Assembly (NCBI GenBank): GCA_944548615.1
Contig: OX155965.1
Coordinates: 18,658,201-18,722,200 of the forward strand
Length of the DNA: 64,000 nt
Direction of reading: 5' to 3'
DNA from: Micropterix aruncella
Taxonomy: Eukaryota > Arthropoda > Insecta > Lepidoptera > Micropterigidae
The notes under the pieces are model-generated. The model made no database searches and was not told the origin of the DNA. It saw only the letters and a list, made by a program, of their open reading frames with translations. Of the stretch, positions 21,811 to 33,364 are shown piece by piece (the stretch's first letter is position 1; each line of letters starts with the position of its first letter). The position numbers were made by a program, and so were the translations under genes.

Positions 21811-21985
21811 TTACTTTATTTCCCAAAATGACCAATTTCGATTTTTTCGATTTTCAGTTGTTTCTTTGAGTTTTTCCTAAAATTTTTTTTTGTAAACCAC
21901 CCCTGAATCAAGGCAAACAAAATTAAAAAAAATCAAATCGGTTGAGTCATTTCCGAGATCTTGCGAGACTAACGCACGGCGATTC

Positions 21986-21990
<5 letters not shown>

Positions 21991-22032
<42 letters not shown>
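21991..22032. repeat. (TA)n microsatellite, 42 bp
   Basis: Pure TA dinucleotide within the Helitron-like 5' end. Confidence 0.95.
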
Positions 22033-22034
<2 letters not shown>

Positions 22035-22629
22035 TAATATACAACAAAAGCATGCTATATTATAAACATAAAAATAATTATCGCTTATTATTATTGAAAG
22101 TAAAATAAAAATTAATTAAACAACATATTAATTTCATGTTGACAATATAAACATTGAATATCATTTCAAAAAACCGCCCAACCGGGTTCATCGCTAAGGA
22201 TAATTTAGAATAAGAAATTTGAAAAGGTATTTGACAAAATAACCATAATCAATAAAAATAAAAAGAAGGTTTAACCAGTCGGACGCCAACATTGCCTATA
22301 GGCATTTTGCGTCGTTTGACAGATCCGCGAGTAGATTTTCGGCTGGCCCCTATATATAATATATAATATCCATGAATATGTTTCAACATAATTAATTATT
22401 ATGTAACAATAGGGAATTCATGAAAAACGATATTGTTAGTATTTATCTACCAAATCGACCAAAAAGTTGCGCCGCAGTTTCCTGCGTGCGAAGATAAATT
22501 AAAAATAATCAAACTAGACAAGTCATTGGGAAATTATTCAAATGATTTCGCTTGTTTTAAAAAATAAAGGAATTATTGAAAGCATGTGTGGCTTACAATT
22601 AATATTATTTCAAACGCCTTCGTCTGTCA
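22035..22629. other. AT-rich spacer between two Helitrons
   Basis: No coding frame, TIR or shared repeat recognised. Confidence 0.5.
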
Positions 22630-23369
22630 TCTATACTAATATTATAAAGAGGTAAAGTTTGTGAGGTTGTAGGAAGTAATCTCTGGATCTACTAAACCGA
22701 TTTTGAAAAAAAAATTACCAATAGAATGCAACGTTATTTGTGAGTGGCATAGGCTATATATTAATTCGAAAAATGAAAAGACTTTTTCGTGGTAGTTGGA
22801 TTTGCAAAGTAAGTCGGAGAAAAAACGGTCGAATGAAAACTTTTCTTACGAACGCTGCTTTAACGATGAGAGATATATGATTGAGTTCTAGAGAAAAGTT
22901 GTAGAGCTTGGTAATGCCTACAAAAAAGACAGCGACAGTATATGTCTAAATTTTATATTTAAGTCACAAAAAGTAGTTTTTTATATAAAAAAAATAATTT
23001 AAATCGTTAGGTCATGTTTATTGGTCATATTATCAACAATTATGAATTCATATCAAAATAAGTAAATTTATCGTCTTAAGTGTTTAAAACAAAAGACTTT
23101 TCCCTTTTACTGCATATAATATCTCTTTTACTGCATAAATGGTTAAAGAGATAAGACACTCACAAATAAGACACTCACAAGAAGACACTCACAAATAACG
23201 GTAATATAGTCAAATTGGCATGCAAATACATGCATACATATGCCGTGAAAATATAACCCTTCTTTTGGCAGTCAGGAAATAAATCATAGCACTCAGTACT
23301 AACCGAACCACACTCATCACAGGTAAAAAGTTTTACCGCCCAACGAAGTGGGCACGGGTCAGCAGCTAG
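22630..23369 (+). mobile_element. Non-autonomous Helitron, copy B
   Basis: Starts TCTATACTAATATTATAAAG after an A and ends GGGTCAGCAGCTAG before a T. The GCCCAACGAAGTGGGC hairpin is intact. An extra AGC near the end differs from copies A and C. At the site where copy C carries 395 bp of (TA)n this copy has only about three TA units. Confidence 0.9.
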
Positions 23370-23596
23370 TAACTTATAAAGGCAACTAGTGATGGAATTA
23401 AACCAGAATTGATATAACATGTTCGTTTTCATTTGATTCGCGAACTTTGTAAATACGTAATAATAGCCTTCCTTTCCATTTCTCCCTAATACTGATCCCG
23501 CATCGAACGTTAATCGAAACCACGAAAAACCGCCGAATTCTGGAAGAGCAGCTGAATTAGCCGTGGGGAATAACAAATGAGCAAGCTTGTAGTTAT

Positions 23597-24151
23597 AACT
23601 ACACTGTATTTTTTTTTGATTGATTCTTAACATTACCATTTTGTTATTACTGTTTTATACAGAGTAACGATGTTTCGTTGAAACAAGGAATTTCGTTGAA
23701 ACTCCATTACTCGATTAAATGTATCAACATTTTCCTTACGGTTAATGCGGCAATAACAGTATACCGTAGTTTCAACATGATTCATGTGTCCTACTATAAC
23801 CGTACATAGGTATACTACTACAGGATGTCATGTTAGAAGCGAGATTCCAAGGTCGCGACGTAATGAAATAACATTATTATTAACATTAACATTAAAATAA
23901 ATAGGTAAAATAATTTTGTTTCGCTGGAAGAATGGACATTAGCACTCAAAATCCGCACAAAAAATCTGCTAAAGGTTTAAAACCGATTGCAAAATCTACA
24001 AAGAAAAAAATGTTTTAACATTAGGACACGGTAACTGACGTCACGCCAACACTGTTACGGGTCATTTTAATTCATACGTAAGGACCACTGAGTTATATAC
24101 GTAATCCTTGTTGAAACGTGCGTATTTACCATTATATTTTTCTCAGTGTAT
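23597..24151. mobile_element. MITE with CTGAGAAAAAT-type ends, second copy
   Basis: The right end ATTTTTCTCAGTG is intact, while the left end is degraded to CACTGTATTTTTTTTTG. The body matches 37335-37713 (ATGTATCAACATTTTCC, CGTAGTTTCAACATGATTC, AAGGTCGCGACGTAATG). About 120 bp near 23885-24005 is an insertion absent from the 37-kb copy. Confidence 0.75.
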
Positions 24152-24159
24152 CATACACG

Positions 24160-24232
24160 ACCCGGTGGCATAGTGGTTAGGTTGCCTTATCTTGCATTGT
24201 GAGGTTCGGGGTTCGATTCCCGGCTGGGTCAC
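24160..24232 (+). tRNA. tRNA-like sequence, probably a SINE head or tRNA pseudogene
   Basis: A 7-bp acceptor stem (GACCCGG with CTGGGTC, one G-U pair), a perfect A box (TGGCATAGTGG) and a perfect B box (GGTTCGATTCC) are present. The anticodon arm does not fold correctly: the best register needs an 8-nt loop and one T-stem pair is broken, so no isotype can be assigned with confidence (UGC or GCA). The following 90 bp may be the SINE body. RNA polymerase III promoter function is plausible; a working tRNA is not. Confidence 0.5.
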
Positions 24233-24578
24233 CATTTTTCGTTGAGATAAAATTAACGGAATTGCATTTCAATTCTGTCGATCGAATGCAATAACAAGAC
24301 ATAAACTTACACACGTGTTACGCGCACACTTACATAATAAACACTTCATTGTGGTTGGTTGTAAGAGATTGTCGTATGATAATAAACCCACCAATCGTGA
24401 AATTTCACAATAAAGAGCATGGAACTATTAATTTGTTTGATTATTGTATATATGAAAATTCTACGAAATTATGTAAGAATTTTGATAGAAAATATTGGAA
24501 AATTTTGTTTCCTTTATATAATCTAGAAAATCTGTGCTTGGATGTTCAACGTTCATACCTTGGGATACCGACGTTCAT

Positions 24579-24957
24579 CGCTAAATAGGAACAATCTACG
24601 CATACTGGTGAGGGCGCTCAGGGGGCATTGTGGTCTGAACAAACACATCTTCAACCTCAAGCTCAGAGACACAAAAATGTGCAGGTTCTGCCAAGGGGCA
24701 GAGGAAACTCCCCAGCACCTAATGTGCGAGTGTGGCCCTCTGATGCGTAAAAGATACACCCACTTGGGTGGTCACTACCTCCAACCTGAGGAGGTAAAAC
24801 AATCTGGCGCCAAAAGGCTGCTGCGGTTCTTAAATGACACGAGGCTTAGCACAGAACTATAGTAGGTGGCGAACACAATAGATCAGCAATGGTCGCAGTG
24901 TTACAAGGCTCATAAAGACCTTAGGAAAGCCCCACTCATCAAAATAAAAAAAACAAA
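24579..24957 (+). pseudogene. 5'-truncated LINE insertion with a perfect 14-bp target duplication
   Basis: ATACCGACGTTCAT stands on both sides (24565-24578 and 24958-24971). The insert opens in frame as LNRNNLRILVRALRGHCGLN and then CRFCQGAEETPQHLMCEC, the cysteine/histidine cluster near the C-terminus of RNase-H-bearing LINEs, ending at the stop at 24862. A 90-bp 3' UTR and an A-rich tail (AAAATAAAAAAAACAAA) follow. The coding part is intact for its length. It lies 111 bp from the donor of the beta-spectrin start exon, in the intron, in antisense orientation. Confidence 0.92.
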
Positions 24958-25067
24958 ATACCGACGTTCATACCTTAAACCGTAATAGGTATATATTTAA
25001 ATATTATGTTGTAATTTTTGTTCGTTTTGACATAACCAAATGTAGGTTTGAAAAAAAATCTACTCAC

Positions 25068-25292
25068 CGGCTAAAGCCTTGATGCGTGACCGCTCGAAGA
25101 GCCTGGAAGAAGAGTTGCCGCCGTCGTACTCGTAGTCGTCGACGATCTCCTGGCCGGGGACCTGCGAGGGATCCCAGCGGACCATGGATATGTCGGTCGT
25201 CATGTCGCCGCGCGCTCAGGGCGTCCGCGCCGCTGCGCCCCGATCGCACAACTCACCGAACCGCCACTAACACCCACAACGACCACACACAC
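25068..25292 (-). CDS. beta-Spec: Beta-spectrin, first coding exon
   Basis: The minus-strand ATG at 25203-25201 starts MTTDISMVRWDPSQVPGQEI, then a DYEYDGGNSSSRLFERSRIK segment and ALA, one extra base and the donor GTGAGT. This is the N-terminal arm that precedes the actin-binding CH pair in insect beta-spectrins; the SSSRLFERSRIKALA part is strongly conserved in animals. The exon begins at an acceptor (TTTTCAG ending at 25293), so 25204-25292 is 5' UTR and at least one non-coding exon lies further right. Coding part 25068-25203 (136 nt). It joins the CH exon in phase 1. The exon is GC-rich against AT-rich flanks. Confidence 0.95.
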
Positions 25293-25384
25293 CTGAAAAG
25301 GACAGAAAAAGATGCACTATAGCCAGTGGCATATCGATAAACAATTTTCTGAAGTCCGCGGTTGGAGGTATTTATTGAGGGTTC

Positions 25385-25907
25385 TAACCCCTCAAGCGGC
25401 GGGTGTAAATCTTGGCAGTCACCTGTCATTTCTGAGAATTAAAGGTCAAAAATATAGCACTTTAGAAAAACGATCATAAGAAAGAAACTACTTGATAAAT
25501 CATGAAAAGAAGAATTGTAGAATGATCGCATTGAAATTTGAAATATAAAACATTAAAACCTCAATTTGTAAAACAATTAGATAATTATGAATAATTATTA
25601 GAAAGTTGGAGAACTGAAAAAAACTGACTTATTCAGCGATATCTCAAAATACTAAACCCTATCTAGAAATTGTAAACACATTTGTGTACGTTATTACATG
25701 CTTTACCAAATCTATTAGTTCGTTTTAATTATTTTCATACATATATCCGAAGAGAAGCTACATAATATCCGAAGAGAAGCACAGATCCGAGCAATGGCAG
25801 CACTCGACTGAGTGCCCCCAGAATACAAACAATTATATTAGGGATTCTAGACTGCGAGAAGCACGACTGAATAATCGTACAATACATAATTTATCCGTCT
25901 TTCTCAC
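25385..25907. mobile_element. PiggyBac-like non-autonomous repeat, copy 1
   Basis: Shares about 520 bp at high identity with 44480-45009, from CCCCTCAA-CGGCGGGTGTAA to ATTTATCCGTCTTTCT. The second copy begins with TTAA next to CCCCTC, and relatives at 61904 and 52374 begin CCCTTGGAGTAAATGGG, which suggests piggyBac-type ends (TTAA target, CCC start). No transposase frame; the right end is not defined by a TIR. Confidence 0.6.
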
Positions 25908-26204
25908 AAATATCTAACAGGGGGTGGTTGCACTGTGATTTTGGTGTAAATTCAGTTCGTTGAGAGCGCGGTTTGTCGCGCCGCCCTCGTACCCGTTTTG
26001 GGACGTTTTATGAAGGTGACTTGCAGCCACAGATGGGCAAAATAACTGACCCGTATGAAAATAGACTTCATTTGTTGTATTTAATCTCATCTGCAGAGAA
26101 ATTCTAGCGAAACTTTTTTCAGGGGCGTATTATCGATTTTGTTTCAGATTTCAAGAAATTTCGCATAAATTCGCATCTATTTCGTAAATACGAAAATTCC
26201 GTAC

Positions 26205-26855
26205 TTGCTCCTTGCTGTTATTCGCGAGGTAATCAGCCTTTCAGTGGCTTGTGCCAACAAGGGTTTGACAGTATCCTCCAAACCCCCAATACGGTTTGTG
26301 CGGGATGGCTCTAAAGGCATAAAACATTTAACTACAAAACCTTTCTCAATAATCGAGAAAGCTTCAGATTGGATTCTGGAGGTCGATTCAGTCTCTAAGC
26401 AGTATAAATTCCCTGAAAGTCTCGGATGCACAGCCGCGTCCGGATATATCTCTTTACTCTCTATCTCGAAAGATCTCGAAGATTCTCTATCGTAGAATTA
26501 ACTGTTCCATGGGAATCAAATAGCCCAAAAGACCACGAGTATACATTAAATAAATTCACGGAACGGCTTCATTGTTCACCTTCATGCGGTGGAAGTTGAC
26601 GCTCGTGGCCTGCCAGTTAAATCTCTGTTTCACCTTTTTAAAGATCTTGGTCTCTCCAGGAAAATAATCAACTCCTACCTAGAAAAATTATCTAAAACAG
26701 CGATTTCCGCATCACAAATTCTATGGCTTCGAAGGGGAAAGAATGAACGGGTGGTAAGGTGCACGCTCACATGTGGCAAGACAGCTGTCCTAAACCTACC
26801 GGACGTTAGTCCGGAATCCACCGTTCACCCGCAGAAGTGTAATAATAGTATATGA
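26205..26855 (+). pseudogene. Conserved-looking repetitive ORF relic, unidentified
   Basis: A single frame reads LAVIREVISLSVACANKGLT, later KQYKFPESLGCTAASGY, has one stop at about 26493, and resumes as EVDARGLPVKSLFHLFKDLG and ISASQILWLRRGKNERVVR to a stop at 26855. Charged/hydrophobic patterning and a nuclease-like EV-ARG-P-KSL stretch suggest a true former protein. I have seen similar sequence near reverse transcriptase-like genes in invertebrates but cannot name the family with certainty. One or two breaks would make it a dead copy. Confidence 0.5.
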
Positions 26856-28718
26856 TGGGCCCGACTTCGGTCGGTGAATTCCATGGCAGCTCCGTTTGTA
26901 TTTTATTTTTATTTACTAATTATGTCACATAACATCATTGATGTGATTGAAACAATAGTCAGTGGACACTATTATCTGAACACCACGTCCAATACTATCC
27001 GGTACGTAACACCATTATATAGATTGTTGTGACCACTATAATATAGATTATTGTGGACTACATTTTCCTTTGCTATATCTGTCATTTGCACTACACGCAA
27101 TAAGGGCGATTCCAACAGATGTTTTTCCTCAGTTGCATGTCTTCCATGAGGTTACGACTTGGACATGTTACAATGTAAATGTCAATAGCAAACGAAGACC
27201 AAAATAACGCCTACATTTTTAAACGTCCGTTTAATAATAGACTCGTGTCTGCGCCGGTCGTTCGGCATCGCCGTCACAACACGTAGAAAATGCTTTTTTG
27301 TCGGTGAAGCGTCGACTCGACGATTAAGTCAGTGCGTTACACTTGTGTAATCGTGCGTGAAAGACAGGATTAACGGGCTTTCAGTAAAGGGCTCAGTAAC
27401 GCCACGAGGTATTTAGTAAGGCGCCTTATGAGATTATTGTATCAGCGGTGACTCTTCATCGTCTAACTGTATCAAAATCTTCACATAACCCTAACCATGC
27501 CACTTCGCAAACACTTAGAAACTAGCATGATCGCCCATTTCGATGAAATTAGAAAGGTACTCGCATGATCTCCCATTCGGATGGAATTAGGAAGTTACCA
27601 CCATCGATATATTAGCTAGATATGCCCTCAGATACAAATCTTATTTATTTTTATTTTATTTTATTTTATTTGGGAAACAGACAGTGCAAAAACATATTTA
27701 CTAAATCAAAATATAACAAACATAAACCATTTATATGTTTCCACCTATTAAACCGTCATATATTATGTTATTCTATATAAAAGAAAAGTTTAAAATATAC
27801 AAGCATTTTTTAAAGTGAAATTATTAGGGTTTTTTAAATAAACAGAAAATATTCTGAAAATTAATTTTTAAGTTACTAAACAGTCCAAAGTATTAAAAGA
27901 GTAAATATAAAGTAAATAGACCAGAAAAAAACAGTAAATAGATTCATAAACATGTATATTAATATGGTAATAAATGAATTAATTATTAAATAGATAGTAA
28001 TAGGAAAATAAAATATATAATTATGTAATATATAAAAAAGTTGGCGGAGAGAGCAATAAATTGAACAGTATGCGAGATAGAATAGCACGCCAATGTTCTT
28101 CGCGGCAGCTCTCACACCGGAAACGGTCGGCTGTCTGCCAGCGGACTACTGGCCGACTTTCAGTAGTGGTTTTGAAGTGGTCATTTTCGAGCGCGAAAGG
28201 TCCATCTAGGGGATCATATATCGATGGGTACCACCGTAATAGTTCGGGGCCGGCCATACGGACACCTTACGTCATAAGATACAAAGACAAATTTATTATG
28301 CACGAAAAAGCGGATAAATGATATCCTTAAAAAATTATAAATCATTAAATTTCTCTTGTCCGGTTAAAAGAAAAGTTGCTACTTCCGGCGCACTTTTTGA
28401 AGTCCAGCCTTTTGTATGAAGAGTGTATTTTAATTTTTGTTCCAATTTCGAAGAAACCGTCACGGGATGTGTAAAATTACATATGTTTCGATTTAGAGGT
28501 TTTTAAAAAATATACTGGCTCTCCTTATATGTACGACTAGTCAATAGGCTAGGCAGACACCGCACGCGTATGCTTTCGACATCTTGCCATTCCCTTCCAA
28601 TTTCGAATTTTTACGCAGGCATGACGTCAACATTATATCTCTCGCAGGTATGCTACTTTTTCGCGCATGTCCTGCTTCATAGGAACACGCCACAGCCACT
28701 ATACAAAAATTAGCATGC
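26856..28718. other. AT-rich DNA with a (TTTTA)n retroelement-type tail
   Basis: A TTTATTTTATTTTATTTTAT tract at 27640-27672 followed by GGGAAACAGACAG resembles the tract at 39147-39200, so both may be reversed LINE tails. A minus-strand frame at 28021-28257 has a cysteine pair (RFRCESCREEHW) but no recognised family. Nothing else is supported. Confidence 0.45.
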
Positions 28719-28998
28719 ATTGGGCTCGATTGCGTTTCTTCGTGAACTAAAATCGGAAATTAGTCCGTGTGAACGAGACAGGGCAATACGCTAGAGCGAA
28801 GTGGGAGATGACCAGTTGTCGCTTTTTCGCATTAAAACTGCGCGCCAAGGTCAAATCTTACACCGCTCGAAATATGCTCGAATAGGTAGTATTTATGGAC
28901 GATCGTTCGTTTCATTTTCCGCTCTGACGTATTGCTCCGTTTCGTTCGCTTGGACTAATTTTAGTTTTAGTTCACAAAGAAACGCAATCGGGCCCATT
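28719..28998. mobile_element. MITE with TTGGGCTCGATTGCGTTTC ends, copy 1
   Basis: The inverted ends (TTGGGCTCGATTGCGTTTCT and, reversed, GGGCCCGATTGCGTTTCTTT) continue for about 45 bp with GTGAACTAAAAT-type sequence. Other copies are at 30268-30583 and 38953-39554. No coding frame is shared. Confidence 0.85.
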
Positions 28999-29439
28999 AT
29001 TAGAATTGATTACTTTCTCGACTCCATCTATTATGTGTTAGTCGGGCATGCGTTTACAACCGGGATATCATCTGAGCTTCCTCAATTCGTCATATAACGT
29101 CTCCAATAAATTTTCAGCTCTTGTTGAGGGATGTTCCAAGGTTCCACCTGACCTATTCAATTTAATTAGGTGTACCTACCTATAAGTAAATGCATCGTTA
29201 ATTAAAAGAATAACCCGAAGACTAAATGCTTTGAAGTTTCAATTGGATGACACGATTTCGCCGTAACACTTAAGGGTTTTATTAATAGCATGATAAAGGC
29301 GGTCTTTCTTATACTCTGTTCAACTCGGCAATCTTGTATAATACGCGTGGATAATAAATAATACACAATTTTAAAATGTTTTAACGACTCCAAACGACTC
29401 CAAAATGTTTTATAAGTGCTCCAGCTACATATGTCATGG

Positions 29440-30060
29440 TGATACTTAGAACGGGCTATCATAATTGAATGCGTATACAACTTTTTTGTCTGTGTTGTTG
29501 ACTGTTGAGGAGTTCTCTCGTTTGGAGCCAAACCTGAGTGCCGCAGTCCTATCTTGGTGAAACTTAGGGCTGTCGTAATTTAATGCATATACAAATGTTC
29601 GTGTCCGTGCTGCTGACTGTTAAGGATTCTCCTCGTCGGGAACCAACCATGGGTGCAGCAGCTACATATGTCATGCAGAAACTTAGAACGGGCTATCATA
29701 ACTGAATAGGTAAACACAATTTCGTGCCTGTGCTATTGACCGTTGAGGAGTTCCCTCGTCGGGAGACAACCCAGGGTGTAGAATCAGGTCATGCTTACCA
29801 TTAAAAAATGCATTGTCATTGGAATTGAACCAACATGTAAATTTTCAACTTCGTATGATACTATTTGAGGAGTTCCCTCAATTCCTCATGGATCCCATTA
29901 TCAGAACAGGATTTTGATAAAAATGGGACCAATCTGTAATTATGTCCTTTCAAATAAAAAAAGAATTTTCCAAAACGGTTCATAAATAGCAGAGTTCCGA
30001 GATAACAAACATTTAAAAAAGATACAACCCGAATTGATACCCTCCTACTTTTTTTGAAGT
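29440..30060 (-). repeat. Dispersed element with 118-119 bp units, copy B (inverted)
   Basis: Reads on the minus strand like copy A: a TAGGAGGGTATCAATTCGGG-type lead, GGGATCCATGAGGAATTGAG, then tandem CAGGGTTGGCT / GGTCAACAGCAC-type units. Both lead and tandem parts are preserved, so lead plus tandem is the full unit of the family. Confidence 0.8.
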
Positions 30061-30267
30061 CGGTTAAAAAATGCGCGGTGTTCCATGGAAAAGATAATAT
30101 AACAAACAGATATCTACTAGCTTGCTTATGTAATTTGAAAGAAAACATAAAAACCAAGTGTTTCCAAAACATTCACTAATAAAATAAATAAAGTCAGATG
30201 CTGTAAGCTCGGTTTATTACCAAACTATTAAAGATATACGTATCGGATCATTCTATAATGCACAGCT

Positions 30268-30583
30268 ATTGGGCTCGATTGCCTTTCTTCGTGAACTTAA
30301 ATCGTAAATTAGTTCGTGTGAACGAGACAGGGCTATGCGCTGGAGCGGAAAGTGAAATGAACGGTTTTCACTTTTTCGCATTAAAACTACCCACTAACGG
30401 TAAGTAATCTGAATCTAAGACCGCACGAAGTGTGTTTAAATTTATTCGGCCGAGTACTATATAAGTTCGACAGGTTTTTATCGGCGATCGATCGTTTCAT
30501 ATTCCGCTCTAATGTATTGCTCTATCTCGTTCGCTTGAACTAATTTCAGTTTTAGTTCAAAAGGAAACGCAATCGGGCCCATT
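30268..30583. mobile_element. MITE with TTGGGCTCGATTGCGTTTC ends, copy 2
   Basis: Both ends are preserved (ATTGGGCTCGATTGCCTTTC left; AAACGCAATCGGGCCCATT right). The interior shares GTGTGAACGAGACAGGGC and CATATTCCGCTCTAA-type blocks with copies 1 and 3. Confidence 0.85.
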
Positions 30584-30959
30584 ATTAAGTCTAAAAAGGT
30601 TAAATATGTTCAGGTGATTGCTGCTAAAATAGCTTGGTATTCATTAAAAATACATTACCGAATGATGTTGAACTGAATAATGTAATAAGGAGTCCGTGAG
30701 AAAGAGTATTTGGCTCTGTAAATGCCGCGGGTATAGGCAAATATGGCAAATGGTCAAAAATAAAATTAGATATCAATCGATATCATAGAATCAAAGAATA
30801 TGTAATTGTAGTTATATTACTTTCCGGGTTACCAACCAAAGAGGGAAAGTATTGTGAACGAGCTTGATTATTTTTTTTCGGGATGAAGACGAAAGTATCT
30901 ATTTTGAGCCCCATGCGACGTTTAAGACCATTTCCAGATGGATGTCTGTATGTGTCTAT

Positions 30960-31150
30960 TCCTACACGATATAGCCTAAAAGCTTAATCCGATTAGGCTG
31001 AAATTTGAAAATTCATGCGGCCATCGTTTGGTCATGGCGAGAGTTGAAAAGGTTGTGATTGAAATCGGCCCACGAGGAGGCGCACTAGTCATATTTCAAT
31101 CACGAAATATTGGGCTTATAGATTTTAAAATTGGCAGTAAAGTCGGCCAC
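30960..31150 (+). repeat. Dispersed repeat, copy 1 (partner at 33870-34030)
   Basis: Both copies share TCCGATT-GCTGAAAT, TTTGGTCATGGC-AGAGTTG and GGCGC-CTAGTCATA-TTCAATC. A 130-codon frame over 31028-31420 starts inside this repeat and is not conserved in the partner, so it is treated as chance. Confidence 0.6.
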
Positions 31151-31767
31151 CCGGTATTGGGTAGCCGATTCGAGTCGTTAAAACATCTTGGGGTGTCGGG
31201 TTCGCTCATTGCAGTTAACAGCTCCAAAGTGTCACCTTTATCCCTAATTCCTAAGTCACCTGCATTTTCGATATTGGCTTTAGATTGTTCAAAATCGGTC
31301 GATAATTCCGAATTCCTCACTTTTCATGGAGCGGGTGTTTTATCTCACATCCATAATGTGCCCCCTGGTATACCGGTGGAACGGGTCAGAACGACTTATG
31401 TATGGTACGAGATAATCTAATCTATGGACAACATTTAATGTCTCATTTAATGTTGACAAGCTGTTTCCATATTTTCTGGGTTTGTTTACGAATTAAAACA
31501 GCTGCCGTTACGAATCTGAGAAATAAAGTTTATTGGTGAGTCGTCTCATGTGTGTCGGCGGGGACGCGAGCGACAATCCGACATTAGCAGACGACCCAAT
31601 TCCCCTTCGGTATGACGTCCCTCCAGAGGCATCCATCAACGGCGAACGGGCCCTGGTGATATCACTGCAGTCTGACATCAGCGATTATATCACAAGGTTA
31701 TGTACGTCGAGAATAGGTTGATGAAACGTTTGCTGCCCCGATATATTGTTTTACTTTCCCAGCTTAG

Positions 31768-31900
31768 GGGGCGTCCATTAATTACGTGAGATGTTTAGGT
31801 GGGGGGGGGGGGGGGTTGAGCCGAATCTCACCCAATCTCACGTGGGGGAGAGGGGTGGGGGGGGGGGGGGGGTCTCGGCATCAGTCACGTTTTTTTCTGC
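31768..31900 (+). repeat. Double G-tract block with a TTACGTGAG end motif
   Basis: GGGGGCGTCCATTAATTACG leads into a G run of about 14 (31801-31814) and a second run of about 17 (31856-31872). CGTCCA-ATTACGT resembles the TIR of the 2.9-4.5 kb element. No second inverted end was found. Confidence 0.6.
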
Positions 31901-31981
31901 AAGAATCAGTGTAAAATTGCGAGAAAACTGGATAAAATTAAGTAAACATGTTTCTCTACTAAAATATAGCTAAATCCAACA

Positions 31982-32825
31982 CAATCAGAGTATTTTGTCC
32001 TACGGAGTCGCGGCATGGGGCGCTACTACTAATGATAATCTGGATAGATTGACAAAAGCGCAGAAATTATTATTGAGAGTAATTCACAGGAAAAACCGGC
32101 GTCATCCATCTGCCTTGTTATTTTCCCAATCCCATGTGCTATCAGCTAAACAGTTATTCATTAAGCAAGCGCTTCTTGCATTCTACAAATCTAGAGATGA
32201 CCACGCCCGAACTCAAAACAATCTGAACACAAGAATGTCCGCGAGTATCAATTATATAATTCCGTCAGTCAGGACAACATTTGCCCAGAGACATATATTC
32301 TACATAGCCCCAAAATTATATAATTCCCTTAGTGAAGACATGAAAAATTATCCTAACATAAAAATATTTAAAGCAAACCTTAATAGATGGCTACTTAACA
32401 AGGGATATGTAAAATCTGATCAACTTCTTTGCAACGCACGACAATTTATTTAGTATCACTTATCTATTTTTCTTAATTAAATGTTATTAAATTACAACTA
32501 TAAATGTATATATTTATTACATAGCTATATTTATTATAAAATTGGTATATTTATGTGTATATACAGGTGGTGGGTCCAAATAATTTATTTTAAAAAAAAC
32601 ACTTCATTTCTAAAAATTGCATTAAAATATGCACATCTAGAGACGGGCCAAATTATCGCCTAGTTAGATGTGCTATTGGCAGTAAAGGTCATGTAAGATG
32701 TGTTAAACCTCCCTATATTAATTATTAAATAATTTATATAATTATTATAAGATTACATGACCTATGAATGAACTGTATACCTAATCCTATGTACCTAAAT
32801 AAAAAAAAAATAAAAAAAAAAAAAC
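31982..32825 (+). pseudogene. 5'-truncated LINE, C-terminal 155 codons plus 3' UTR
   Basis: The frame begins SILSYGVAAWGATTNDNLDR, the post-RT tail typical of APE-type LINEs (S-x-L-x-Y-G-x-x-x-W-G), and runs open to the stop at 32453. It contains FAQRHIFYIAPKLYNSL, the usual terminal motif. An A-rich 3' UTR ends in AAATAAAAAAAAAATAAAA at about 32825. It is a different family from the 45-kb LINE. No target duplication was identified. Confidence 0.85.
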
Positions 32826-33015
32826 ATATTTATCGCGGTATGCGAACGCCACAATACTTGTAGTAGTAGCACAGTATATTGTTTAATCGCCACCGTAACG
32901 CGCGGACAGGTTGTGTTTACGCTGTTGATTTAGAAAAGAGATGCTGCAGTACATGCGGTATCTACTTTTCATCCATCACAAGAATCAGAATCAGAATTAA
33001 TTTATTTGCCTGTTT

Positions 33016-33082
33016 CGTGTTATACTTTTTGTGTTATACGTTTGTGCTCGTGTTATACTTTTTGTGTTATACGTTTGTGCAT
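33016..33082. repeat. 33-bp tandem duplication
   Basis: CGTGTTATACTTTTTGTGTT begins at 33016 and again at 33049. A looser duplication (GTTATATGTACAACTTAC) follows at 33220-33280. Confidence 0.85.
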
Positions 33083-33364
33083 GCACTCGGGTGTGTCAGC
33101 TAACTACGAACGTCACCAGTAGATGCGCAAACATTCTGAGTGGTGCCTCCACGAGAGAAGATGTTAGTCCCGCAGGTATATTCGCTTGTTAGTCTGATTT
33201 TACTATGCTCTTACGATCTAAGTTATATGTACAACTTACGAGCTATGTTAGCTACGATCTACGTTATATGTACAACTTACAAACTATGTTAGCGAAGTAG
33301 AACGTGGTCAATTGTCCAAATTATGTTCAATTTTAATATAATCGTAACGTAAAGGGGCAATCAT

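Larger units (their letters stand above)
20991..22034 (-). mobile_element. Helitron-like element with a nested LINE tail
   Basis: On the minus strand it begins TCTATATATATA and ends CACCGGGTCATCTAG, inserted between A and T. It continues inward with AAAATGAATCGCCGTGCGTT at the 5' end. The middle (about 21365-21805) is occupied by a LINE tail in the opposite orientation, and the 42-bp (TA)n at 21991-22032 is part of its 5' end. No helicase frame. Confidence 0.75.
2028..25067 (-). other. First coding intron of beta-spectrin (23.0 kb)
   Basis: The donor is GTGAGT at 25067-25062 and the acceptor is TTTTGCAG ending at 2028. The interval is filled with transposable elements and contains one same-strand exon-like GC island (16276-16375). 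A large first intron separating a short N-terminal exon from the CH-domain exon is plausible for a gene with alternative promoters. Its boundaries follow directly from the two in-phase exons. Confidence 0.9.

Noticed and set aside
24160..24232. A functional tRNA-Ala or tRNA-Cys gene
   Set aside because: The promoter boxes and acceptor stem are good, but the anticodon arm does not fold and the T stem has a mismatch; a SINE head or pseudogene is more likely.
31028..31420. 130-codon plus-strand frame
   Set aside because: Begins within a dispersed repeat whose other copy (33870-34030) does not preserve the frame.
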